Part shown: positions 55,101-64,000 of the stretch, one piece after another
How the letters are laid out: each line of letters opens with the position of its first letter
Position numbering within the stretch: the first letter of the stretch is position 1
Assembly (NCBI GenBank): GCA_029844215.1
Contig: CM056733.1
Location: forward strand, 69,283,794-69,347,793
DNA from: Przewalskia tangutica
Taxonomy: Eukaryota > Streptophyta > Magnoliopsida > Solanales > Solanaceae
Direction of reading: 5' to 3'
Length of the DNA stretch: 64,000 bases
Notes under the pieces: generated by a model
Told to the model about the DNA's origin: nothing
What the model saw: only the letters and a program-made list of their open reading frames with translations
Databases searched by the model: none
Made by a program: the position numbers and the translations under genes

Positions 55101-58100
55101 TTTTACCAGTTACGCCAAGCCTCCCTTATGGGTTGTCTATGTACTCAACATATATATGTGTGTGTGTTTGATAAGTACAAATGAGTCTTAACACATGGTG
55201 TAAAAACATTTTACACTATCAAGTTACCTTTACCTGTTGTAACCTGCCTTAAAAAAAGGTAGCCCGGTGCACTAAGCTCCCGCTATGCGCGGGGTCCGGG
55301 GAAGGGCCGGACCACAAGAGCTATTGTACGCAGCCTTACATTGCATTTCTACAAGAGGTTGTTTCCACGGCTTGAACCCGTGACTTCCTGGTCACATGGC
55401 AGCAACTTTACCAGTTACTCTAAGGCTCCCCTTCTGTTGTAACCTGCCTTATTTTCATAATTACATATTTCACTTTGGATTAATCAAAAGTTCAATTCTA
55501 TCTGAACTACTCCTTTGCAAATGATATCCACATTGTTCACAAATATTCATTTTTTATTTCAAAAATTTCTTATAACTTATGAAGGATTACTTGTAAATAT
55601 CTTTCGAGTGACCCCATTATGTAAAACTTTATTTACAATGTCGGTGCATATAAGTTAACTCTAAATATGTTGAACTACCAAAATTAATTAAACTTTTTAT
55701 ACAATTTCCAAATAACAAACTTAGTTTAAATAATTGAAAAATCAACATTAAATTTCACACCAAAAATTAAATGAGTTGAACCTCGCTTTAAGAGAAAATC
55801 TCACTCAATAGAAAATTTTAGAACACCAATCCAACCAACTTCGATAGGCAAAGTAAAACTGCCTCTTCCCATACATAAAGACATATGCTAAGCCTCTTAA
55901 TGCAATTATCAAATTAATTGGAAAATATTTTATATGGGTAATTACGTTGGTGACATTATTTTGGATCATCTTTTGGAAGCGGTACAGTCGCTCCTTTGCT
56001 AAGCCATAAGACACGAGTTCAAAGAAGAAACAGAAATGTAAAGGGAAGGCTACATATGGTATAAACCAGCTCCCTCCAGCTACAAAGTAACTCATACCTG
56101 CTTGCGCAATCTTGACCTCCTAGCTGATTCTCGATTAGATTGCTTTCTCTTTTGCCTTTTAAGTTCACGTTCATCCTATTAAGAAGGTTTGTAAAGTACT
56201 CATCAACAAAACGAAATACAGTGTTGACAGTATACATATTAAAGGGCAGCCCGGTGCACTAAGCTCTCGCTATGCGCGGGGTCCGGGGAAGGGCCGGACC
56301 ACAAGGGTCTATTGTACGCAACCTTTTACCTTGTTTTCCGTTTCCACGGCTTGAACACGTGACAATATACATATTGAGAAACAAATAACAACAACAACAC
56401 GAAGAAGGATCACTTTTTGAAATGCGTACACATGCCTTCAGAATCCCACAAAGTTTACTTTTAGATACATCAAACAGCTTTGAATCTCAATCTAGCATAA
56501 CATAAAGACACGAAGATATAGAGCTCCCAAAATATGGAACCATAACTAAAGAATTATTGATATAAGGAATTTGAAACAAAGTTCAGTTTCTCGAAACCAA
56601 ATTTCAAACCTTATTCAGGTCTAACTTTTTAAAATTTAATTTAAAAGCGTACATTTAGGCAAATGTGATCCTACAAACAGGAAAAAAATTCACATAAAGA
56701 ATGGACTGATTGTTTCATGGTAAGTTCTCACAGAATACTAGTGTATGTTTCACTATTATAACTGCTGAAAGCACTTTTGGTCAGTCACCTAGCCATTAAT
56801 TATTTTAGGACCAACCAAAACACCAGAAGATCTATCAAAACCCAGATCTAAGCTCCTCTTCAGACCGCTTTCAAGGTTTAGATCTTTCTCTATTCCAGTT
56901 ATAGTCTCGTAGTTCCCTGAACCATCATTTTCGTTAAATAGTTACTTTTGACTTAATTAAAGATGTACATATGTATTGTGTGTAGCATTTTCGTCCATTG
57001 GTTACTTGTAAGATGCCTATAAATAGGTTTGTCTTGTATTACCTAATTATCAACTCATCAACACATCTCACATTTTCTCACAATTTGATATTTTGTTCAG
57101 TGAACATGAATTCTGAATGTCAAGATACACCAGAAACAGTGACTCGTTGAAAATAATGTTCAAATATCCCTAATGACCATCTGGAACGAAGAAGAGGAAG
57201 TAGATTTTATGCCTTTTATCCCACAGGCGGTTAGAGGAATAAATTTGATAAGATATTGGCAATATCTCCAGAGCACACAAAGTAGCATGATCAACTGGGC
57301 ATTCATTTGTTTCAGAAAAATTGAATAAATGACAAAAAACCAAAACTACCTGTATCCATTCACATCCTATCCCAGGAGCTTGACCAGATTGATTTGATCG
57401 CATTTTAATCATTCCAGGACCGGCAGACGGTGCATTCCACAAATCCATCCCAATATTCAGATTAGGTGCGGGCATAGCGACTGGATTCCCTGTTGCAGGA
57501 CTGTTCTGAGCACTGGCTCCTAATAATTGAACATTACAGACCAATTTAATAAAAATAAGGTGGCATAATCAAGAAGCAGACAAGTCAAACAAGTTACCAT
57601 TAGCAAGCATTAGATCAAAGCTTCTACTCTTGTCTGCAGAAAATTCCTAAAATAATAAAACAAGAAAAGTCAGTCTTTAACTAGCAATTGATAGGGAACA
57701 GACATAACTGCAATATATTTAAGTAAATCCATGACATTTACATTGTTTTCATTTTCATCATTTGCATCTGATGAACCTTCACTTCCGTTTTCAGCACTGT
57801 TCAAGAGAATGTAGTAAGTCAGATGTACAAAGCACATCCAAAAAAGAACAATTTGAAGGAAAGTGAGATTAAAATAAGAGTTTATAGAGAAATTTAAAAA
57901 GACCTTCTTGTGGCACCATCATTTCCAGAACCTGAAGCCGCTTTCGCACTTTCTCCTGCCTTGCCACCTGAACATCCCTTCAATTTTTTGCTTGTACTCT
58001 GGTCCTTACCATCAGGTGCCTTACTATCTGTTGCTGGATTTGTCTGCAGTGTGTTTGGAGTCTACCAAACGACATAAATAAATAAATAAAATAGAGGCTT

Positions 58101-58844
58101 TTAAAAAAATTATTTACAGAAAAGTTATACATGGGTGACTCTCTTTCATCAGCTTTCAAATTGATAGTAACCAAATACCAAAAGGATAAATTACCATGGG
58201 CATATTAGGATGAGCATAAACTCCAGCAGGAGGATATAAAGCAGGATATGGGACTGGAGCTCCATAAGGAGGCATAAGCGGATGCTGAAATATCACGCAA
58301 CAAAGAGTGACTACATTTAAAACTTTCTAAGCTTTATACTTTATATAGTAAAATTTTTGCAATGCGCCATTAAAAGAACTATATAAATTAGTGAATTAAA
58401 AATTAATCACCTGGCCTCCCCACATGTATGGGTGGGGAGTAGGAGAAGCAACAGTTGAGGGAAAGAAGGGAGGTGTAGCTCCAGCACCATAATAAGCCTA
58501 AACAGGAAAAATAGTGCTTAAGAATTAAAAATCCACCATCTTATTTTATGAAGAATGTTGATATAGAAAACTTGACAATGACTAATCACAAGAAATTCAT
58601 TATCAACCTGCATAGAAGACCAATCAGGATACGACGGTGTAGCTTGTGTCTCCTGAAAATCAAACAAATGGAGAACTTGTGGATAGCGACCCACACAACA
58701 GAGATTCAAAAAGAGAGTGACATTAAAACTTATATAAGCGCTTATTGCGTGTAGATGTATGCAAGGAAAAGGAGAACGGAAAATGACCTGAGTTGAAGTA
58801 GCTTTTGAAGGCTTTGTAGGGGTGCTCTCTTCCCCAGCCCCCAT
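52167..58844 (-). CDS. GBF: G-box-binding bZIP transcription factor (GBF/CPRF1 type), 11 exons
   Basis: Minus-strand exons: 58844-58788, 58652-58608, 58497-58411, 58284-58195, 58061-57904, 57796-57742, 57646-57598, 57519-57350, 56175-56098, 52644-52519, 52268-52167; GT-AG introns, 338 aa. The N-terminal ~95 residues are the Pro-rich MFMR activation region (YPDWSSMQAYYGAG, YMWGGQHPLMPPYG). A Ser/Gly/Asn-rich part follows, then the bZIP: basic region KRQKRKQSNRESARRSRLRK (residues ~242-261, with the invariant N-x7-R) and a leucine zipper in exon 10. GBFs bind CACGTG G-boxes as dimers in light and hormone responses. Intron 9 (52645-56097) is 3.5 kb because it holds SINEs and a TIR element; intron 8 holds another SINE. 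Coding sequence appears intact. Confidence 0.94.
53398..53430 (+). mobile_element. Truncated TS-like SINE 5' end
   Basis: GGGTAGCCCGGTGTACAAAG followed by CATCCCGTG matches the first ~30 bp of TS-type SINEs and then stops. Too short to bound confidently. Confidence 0.45.
53804..54940 (+). mobile_element. TIR element carrying a captured RING-ligase gene fragment (GBF intron 9)
   Basis: Left 53804-53880 (CCCTTTAATTTGTAAAAG, CATTTGGACGCCC, GACAATGACCTATTGACC) matches the reverse complement of ~54862-54940 (CCCTTTAAACTTGCCAGA, CATTTGAACACCTC, GACGATGACGTATTGAAC). Such long imperfect TIRs suit a MULE. The interior contains an RMA-type RING E3 remnant. The right end is followed within ~10 bp by a SINE insertion. 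It is antisense to GBF. Confidence 0.7.
54243..54479 (+). pseudogene. RMA-type RING E3 ubiquitin ligase fragment (captured)
   Basis: Plus-strand translation gives CPMCKAFIAEDKMVPLYGRG then KNSTDPRSK, the end of a C3HC4 RING and the conserved linker of plant RMA/RNF185-like ER-membrane E3 ligases. After a stop and frameshift near 54360, the frame reads GFAFMGGFLGFSPMTTARFE and NFTLSAAFG, the family's glycine/phenylalanine-rich central region. The RING N-terminus and the C-terminal membrane anchor are not seen. Both parts are in native order and no intron separates them. The upstream part (54050-54240) may be promoter or chimeric sequence. Confidence 0.78.
54947..55129 (+). mobile_element. TS/SolS-like SINE
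   Basis: Same family as at 11152 (TACTAAGCTCCCACTATGCG...GGCTCGAACCTGTGACC...CCAAGCCTCCC). Target duplication GGGTTGTCTATGTAC at 54932-54946 and 55130-55144. Its 5' end is slightly decayed. It inserted at the end of the TIR element. Confidence 0.9.
55252..55433 (+). mobile_element. TS/SolS-like SINE
   Basis: Begins AAAAAAGGTAGCCCGGTGCA and ends AAGGCTCCCCTT. Perfect 18-bp target duplication CTGTTGTAACCTGCCTTA at 55234-55251 and 55434-55451. Little diverged from the copies at 11152 and 61093. Confidence 0.93.
56241..56360 (+). mobile_element. TS/SolS-like SINE, internally/3' deleted
   Basis: A full 5' half (AAGGGCAGCCCGGTGCACTA) but the part after GCTTGAACACGT is missing. Flanks GACAGTATACATATT (56226-56240) and GACAATATACATATT (56361-56375) differ at one base, so this is a truncated insertion in GBF intron 8, 65 bp from exon 9. 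Confidence 0.88.
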
Positions 58845-59556
58845 TAGGTGTCAATTCAATAGTCAAGTATCGACGTCTATTTGATTACTTCAGAAGATCA
58901 AGTATTCATTTAAAAGCTAGATGTACCTGAAGTAGGAGAAGGTAACAGGAATAGAAGTTAGAAATTCTTCGTTTTATTTGTATATATTACTATAGTCATT
59001 CTCATTTGGAATAACTATACAGTTTCAAGATTGCACAACCATCCGTATCACATGAACAGAAATTTATGTTTCACAAAATTATATTCAATATAGAAAGATG
59101 TGGTGAGGTCTTTTTCTTGCCACCTATGAAAGAAGCTGTCATATATTCCTCTCTGTCGTCTATACCAAAGAAGATAAACCACAAAAAGGTTTCATCGCGG
59201 AGACTGCAAAAGGACGAAACTAGATGTATACATATCAAGGAGACAATTGGAGTTTTGCAACACAGTTACTTTTTTTTTAGAATGGTAATGTTGTATTCCT
59301 CCGCATTAAGGACATGTTGGAGACCTCCAAAAAATTCTGGGTCCAAAACAACAAGGGAAAATTAAAGCAATTACAGAGAACCTAACAATCTACTAACTGT
59401 TCAGCTTCTTCTAAACCTTCCTCTTTGCAACAGACTTATTGACAGCAACAACAAAAAAGTTGATCCTGCATAAAACATTGACCGGTAAACACCTTTTCTA
59501 ATTTATTTCTTGATGTGAATACTTTCTTTTATCAATTGAATAGTCTTCCTTATTCA
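58845..59556. other. 5' flank of GBF coding region; no gene seen
   Basis: AT-rich. Immediately upstream of the GBF start codon on the minus strand, an acceptor-like CTACTTCAG (plus 58928-58936 region) suggests that the 5' UTR is spliced and that this stretch is part of a 5' UTR intron. Inference only. Confidence 0.4.
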
Positions 59557-59880
59557 CAACAACAACAACAACATACCCAGTGAAAATCCCATGGGGTCTG
59601 GGGAGGGTAGAATGTACACAGACCTCACCTCCACCTTGGTAGGTAGAGCGGCTGTTTCCGAGAGACCCTCGGCTCAAGATAAAGCATAATCAGGCAAAGC
59701 AAAACAAAGTATGAGAAACAATCAACCTCAGACGAGAAATCAATGCATTATGGACATGCAGAAAGTAAAAATCAAATACGCTACGGTAATGCATTCTAAC
59801 AACAGGGAGCAGTAGCAGTAGCTAACAGGAAGCAGTACTTCCAAGTATCTTCTACATCTAGAAACAAAAGTAGAAAAATC
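59557..59880 (-). mobile_element. Au-SINE-like / RTE 3' tail copy
   Basis: Minus-strand text: AGACCCCATGGGATTTTCAC, CATACC-type end, and GTTGTTGTTGTTGTTGTG (59557-59574). Upstream (59690-59880) it shares the AAGATAAAGCATAATC and AGCAGTAGCAG blocks of the RTE 3' region at 9.6 kb, so it may be an RTE-tail fragment rather than a free SINE. Confidence 0.65.
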
Positions 59881-61092
59881 ATTTCTGCAAGAATACAACT
59901 GCTCCGGTCAGTAACAAATCTCAGATTGGAATTTAACTTTTTCCCACTTATTTGTATAAAGAAACACTCTAATCAAAGCATTTTATTTCTTACGACCAAA
60001 GTTTCATCAATTATTTTCTTGTTCTTGCAAGTAAATATTGGATATTTAAAGCAAAGCAATAGCAACACATTTTCACCTCAAGGAAAATTTAAGATGATTT
60101 GCCCACCTAACCTAAAAAGAATTAGCACACACTGTGGCTTAAACACAGTAGATTACTTAACTTCTTACTCAAAAAAAGACAGTCTCACATTTCCCGAAAA
60201 TTACCCACTTTATGTCCCCTATCCATAGAACATTAATATTGTAGTCTAATTTAAGAAGACATGCAGCAATGAACATGACAGAGTAAAATGGTAGGACAAT
60301 ATCAGTTTCCATACACATATTCAATATTATAAAGGAAAAATGAAAGAATTTTCTACTAAAATTACATGATTCAATGTTCAAATAGTTTAATAATGATAAT
60401 AATTACAAATTAGATAACGAGGGTGAATACGTTTGATTCGCGCTTCGGAGCATTAAAGGGGGAAAATAGAGTGCGCATGAAATTTTGAGCCGCCAATGCA
60501 TTGTAATGGGTCGGCTGTCGAAAGCTACTCACAGCTCATTAGCCTTTTAAATTATCAATGCAACTTAAAAGTAAGAAAATGAGAAGAAGATCTCCTGATT
60601 TATATAACTTGTATATTCTCTTAGATTCTTTTTTCTCTAACACAGAATAAGAATTGACTATTAAGTGCACCATTGGTTCACTTCTCATTAATCTTTCCAA
60701 TGATGGATTCTTGGCACGAAGTGATGTCCATTTGGTAAGAACATTATTGTCCCATCTCTTCTATAAGGATCGGGAAGGACCAGTCTTCTAGTGTAAGCAA
60801 TATCAATAGGTTGGTTTTTCGGTCTTGTGTCCTAGAGGTTATGTTGTTTCAAAATTTCCATATACTTTGAAAGTTGTTTGTCAAGTTTTTCTCTTTTCAT
60901 CTTTTGGGGAAAAGGGAGGGGTACAAAGTGAGGATTTCTATTCAATTCATTTTTTTGTACAATAAAAATAAAAATAAAGTGGGTTGTGAATTGCCAGCAT
61001 AATATATACATCGCTAAATGCAGCGATAAAAATAATTCCAGCTCCATACGTCACCAAAAAATATCCAATTCGGTGCATTGAACCAATCCTAA
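59881..61092. other. No gene seen
   Basis: AT-rich; open frames up to ~100 codons have no recognisable similarity and unlikely composition. Possibly the GBF 5' UTR intron. Confidence 0.4.
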
Positions 61093-61276
61093 AAAAAGGG
61101 CAGCCCAGTGCACTTACTCCCGCTATGCGCAGGGCCCGGGGAATGACCGGACTACAAGGGTCAATTGTACGCAGTCTTACCTCACATTTCTGCAAGAGGT
61201 TGTTTCCACGGCTTGAACTCATGACCTCCTGGTCACATGACAACAACTTTACCAGTTACACCAAGGCTCCCCTTCG
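61093..61276 (+). mobile_element. TS/SolS-like SINE
   Basis: Perfect 16-bp target duplication ATTGAACCAATCCTAA at 61077-61092 and 61277-61292. Text AAAAAGGGCAGCCCAGTGCA...GGCTTGAACTCATGACC...CCAAGGCTCCCCTTC. A few bases are lost near the start (ACTTACTCCCGC). Confidence 0.92.
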
Positions 61277-61292
61277 ATTGAACCAATCCTAA

Positions 61293-62170
61293 TGCCTGAT
61301 AATAAAACTGACACGTATTGCCACTCAATGAGAATCCCTAATCATGGAAGGGAAAAGCATGACTTGGTCGTGATCCATCATATGGTGTGCTAAATGTCGA
61401 AATATCCCCTTAACTAGTATTGCAACTAACGACAAACTTTCACCAATAAAATAAATTCCAGTCTAGTCTATCATTGACAAATCCCAAACCAAGATAGGGA
61501 AAGACCTCCTATGGCAAACCCGATTAATTTGCAACAGTTTGAGATTCATAATTTCCTCATAAAAGAGATTGATTTTCATCAATTGAGTTTCTATTGCTAA
61601 CAGATGAGTACTTCATCTATCTAGCAGGGGGAAATAGTTATACTTGAAAAACTGAGAGCAGAAACAAACGAATTTGGTTTTTATACACTGACACTCTAGA
61701 ATAAGCATTAGATCACCTAAATAATAACAACGTTAATGGGTAAACATCTTTAAGTAACTTGAAAATCAAGACAGGTTATGCTATAATAGGTTAAAATATA
61801 CTATCCCACACATAATTATGTTTTCTTCCTTAAAAGCACTATTATAATTGAATGTTTACTCTCTCATGTGATACTAATTACCCCCCTTACTCACTGGATG
61901 GAGCCATTAAGGGCAAAGGGAGTTCAACCAACCCTCAAAAATTACATTGTATATACAAAATTAAAATTATTTCTTATGTTTATACGGTATACGTTGAACG
62001 CTTATTCGTATGTATACTTGTAAAGTAGTTCAATTAGAACAACCCAATTCTCAAAATTTCAGAATACAATAAACTATAAAATAATTCTGTTGTTGTCTGT
62101 GTTGTATGGCAAACTTAAAATTACATAGAAATAATAATAAGGAAGAAAAAGAAGAGAGAAGGACTAACCT
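61293..62170. other. No gene seen
   Basis: AT-rich spacer without coding signal; plausible continuation of a GBF 5' UTR intron. Confidence 0.35.
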
Positions 62171-62300
62171 GGGGGGTGAGGTGGAACAACGAGAGTCCAA
62201 CTCGGACAGACGATGCTGTTTTTTGTTTTGTTCTTCTTTCTTTGGCTGTTGTTTAATGTTAAGTAGGAAAAAGGGAACTATCTTTCCTAAGGAGATCTAA
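62171..62300 (-). other. Possible non-coding 5' UTR exon of the GBF gene
   Basis: On the minus strand a less AT-rich stretch ends in CCACCTCACCCCCCAG followed by GTTAGTCC, a good donor site at 62170-62169. Plant GBF genes can have a spliced leader, and this is the first such stretch upstream. No direct proof; it would imply a ~3.3-kb leader intron. Confidence 0.3.
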
Positions 62301-62959
62301 CGGCTAGGAGACTTTGAGGATTAAGTTGTCCTAATACTAATCCTGAATTTATTAAACACTATTATCTATAAAACGCATTCTGGGTCCATGAGACACTCCC
62401 AAGTCCCATGTAAGCTTTCACGGGGCTCCAATCACATTATCAAAACTCGAGGGTGTGTTTGGTAGGAAGGAAAATATTTTTAAAAAAGTGATTTTTTTGG
62501 AAAAATTAATGAATTTCTTATTTATTTTTTAGTGTTTGGTAAAGAAAATAAAAAAATATTAATATCAATAACATTTATATGTAATATAGCAAAACTTTAT
62601 AAAGTAAAGACAGGGAGGAGTAGGGGTACGGAAGTGAGGGTAGGATGGTCAAAGAGTGAAGGTTGGGGACATTGGGTAGATGGGGATGACAATTATGAAA
62701 TTTATTTTTCTTATTACTATTAGTAAAGGTTTTTGAATCATTTAAAAAAAAAAAAAATCTAGAGAACCAATCCTTTGTACCAAACAAAGTCTAACTACTA
62801 GCAATGTTTATTTATAACTAAATTTGCAAGGAATTCGGATAAATACACCATAATGAAACTATATTAAAAATCTATTTCTAGTAGACAAATTTGGGATCAA
62901 AATCAATAATACTTTACAACCTTAGAAAAGCCTCAAGCTACTAACTTAAGCTTAATATT
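62301..62959. other. Putative GBF promoter side with a MITE-like stretch
   Basis: 62455-62790 begins GGGTGTGTTTGGTAGGAAGG and ends CCTTTGTACCAAACAAAGTC, a weak inverted repeat typical of MITE ends. Otherwise AT-rich. No gene. Confidence 0.35.
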
Positions 62960-63836
62960 TGTTGGAAATTTATTAAACGTGAAATAAAGTAAATCTTATT
63001 AATTATGACTCGAACAATTGGGGTCTCGCACGTCGAAAACGTTGTTTCCACACACGTGCACATAATGTGTCAAATATCGTAATTTCCTTAATGGAAGAGA
63101 TATTGGTACGTATACGAATTGTTTGAGACGTAAGATAATAGATGGTTATTGGCCAAATGACAATGGTTTCACGTTGGTAAATGAAGGAAGACGTGTACGA
63201 TGTGTAATAGATGAAACGAGTCGGAAAACGCCGCGGAGCCTCGAAGGGTCGCGACACCTCCAATCAGCGTCGCGGCGCCAACGACGGTAAAACTCTCTAA
63301 AGTTTTTGCGCCGTGGTGCTCCGACTGTTTTCAGACCGTTGGAGAAGAAATGAAACTGATTCTTGGGCTGACTTTGGAGCATTAACTCTCCGTTATTTGG
63401 CTCATGAATTCAGCCATTATTTGGCTGAATTGTAACTCCACAATCAAGGCTATTGCATTGTCATTCAAGGCCATTACTTGACTATGTGGAAGGTCATCTT
63501 CTCCACACTATAAAATGGAGCCTTGGGCTCATTTGGAACAATTTTCAGAAAATTGTCTTCTTCTCTAGCAATATTCATACACTCAAAGATCTTTCTTTCT
63601 AAACGAACACTTGAGTCTCTTTTGCTCACTTGTTTGATTGCTGTTTTATCTTGAGAGATAATTTTCCATTACACCGTTAAAAGGAATATACGGGGCAATA
63701 TTATCTTAAGGATAGATTGAAAAATCAATCGACTCAGCAAGCCATCTTGTTTGTTTATTTCCAGATTTCTAACTCTTTGTTGTTGTTGTTGTTGTTCTCT
63801 TTCCCATTTTCTTGTTACCACACATTTTTACTCACA
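62960..63836 (+). repeat. 5' LTR of a second copia family A element
   Basis: Begins TGTTGGAAATTTATTAAACG and aligns with 4193-5024 throughout (GTTTCCACACACGTG, TTAATGGAAGAGATATTGG, TATAAAATG at 63509, CGGGGCAATATTATCTTAAG). Ends CTCACA at 63836. Preceded by ATATT (62955-62959), the probable target duplication. Confidence 0.88.
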
Positions 63837-64000
63837 AGATTAAGATAATATCCACTGATTCAACAACAACATGGCTGGGACACAGGGAGAAGACTGAAGA
63901 TGATGTTCCATCTTATAGCAGAAAGCCTCCATCGAATTTGGACACGTGACTGACGTTGGCCAGATTCCAAAGGTATGAGTTAATTGTTGCTCCTTGTCAA
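63837..64000 (+). pseudogene. Start of internal region of the second copia family A element
   Basis: After the LTR come TTAAGATAATATCCACTG, complementary to the LTR, and a gag start ATGGCTGGGACACAGGG at 63870 that meets TGA within ten codons, so this copy too seems defective. The element continues beyond the window. Confidence 0.65.

Noticed and set aside
56930..57150. Possible solo LTR or TRIM in GBF intron 8 (TATAAATAGG, promoter-like text)
   Set aside because: No second copy, no defined TG/CA ends and no target duplication could be found.
60947..61246. 99-codon minus-strand open frame
   Set aside because: Half of it is SINE sequence (61093-61276), the rest AT-rich with no similarity.

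Overview
The window is a plant nuclear segment, almost certainly from a Solanaceae species. The main evidence is repeated tRNA-derived SINEs of the TS/SolS type and Au-SINE-like TTG-tailed repeats, together with U2AF65, GBF and IDD genes with plant-type exon structure. I cannot settle the genus (Nicotiana, Solanum and Capsicum all fit). The background is AT-rich, and most of the DNA is a nest of transposable elements around four recognisable genes.

Layout: 1-5024 is a decayed Ty1-copia element (5' LTR cut by the window edge). About 295 bp after its 3' LTR, a complete 13-exon gene for the large U2AF subunit runs 5319-13062 (+, 537 aa), with SINEs and an RTE-LINE tail in its introns. A C-rich minisatellite-bearing DNA transposon (14.8-16.1 kb) abuts a tiny two-exon gene for a serine palmitoyltransferase small subunit (16260-16548, +). 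From 16.7 to 34.9 kb no host gene is visible. That stretch holds RTE tails, an L1 LINE interrupted by an RTE LINE, MULE-like long-TIR elements, a hAT MITE nested in one of them, and a complete but dead copia element (24733-29966) with a duplicated RT region and a 1-kb hAT insertion. It also holds SINEs and a second minisatellite-bearing hAT-like element. A 10-kb Sirevirus-type copia element lies on the minus strand (34943-44938), with both LTRs, PBS, PPT, an ATAAG target duplication and an envelope-like third ORF, all broken by mutations.

Right part: a C2H2 INDETERMINATE-DOMAIN transcription factor runs 45682-48956 (+, 4 exons, 625 aa). It has a duplicated intron/exon junction and an expanded Ser-rich coding minisatellite. 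After a third minisatellite element (49.8-50.9 kb) comes a G-box-binding bZIP factor (52167-58844, -, 11 exons, 338 aa). Its introns hold three TS-like SINEs with clear target duplications and a TIR element carrying a broken piece of an RMA-type RING E3 ligase gene. The window ends in the 5' LTR of another copy of the copia family seen at the left edge (62960-63836).

The host genes act in separate jobs (splicing, sphingolipid synthesis, transcription) and form no operon-like unit. The most interesting signals are: a perfect LTR/PBS-site complementarity in the edge copia family (possible self-priming), the RING capture inside the GBF intron, one minisatellite shared by two unrelated DNA-transposon families, the duplicated splice junction in the IDD gene, and the RT tandem duplication. 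All exon models come from reading splice sites and protein similarity by eye; no search or transcript evidence was available.
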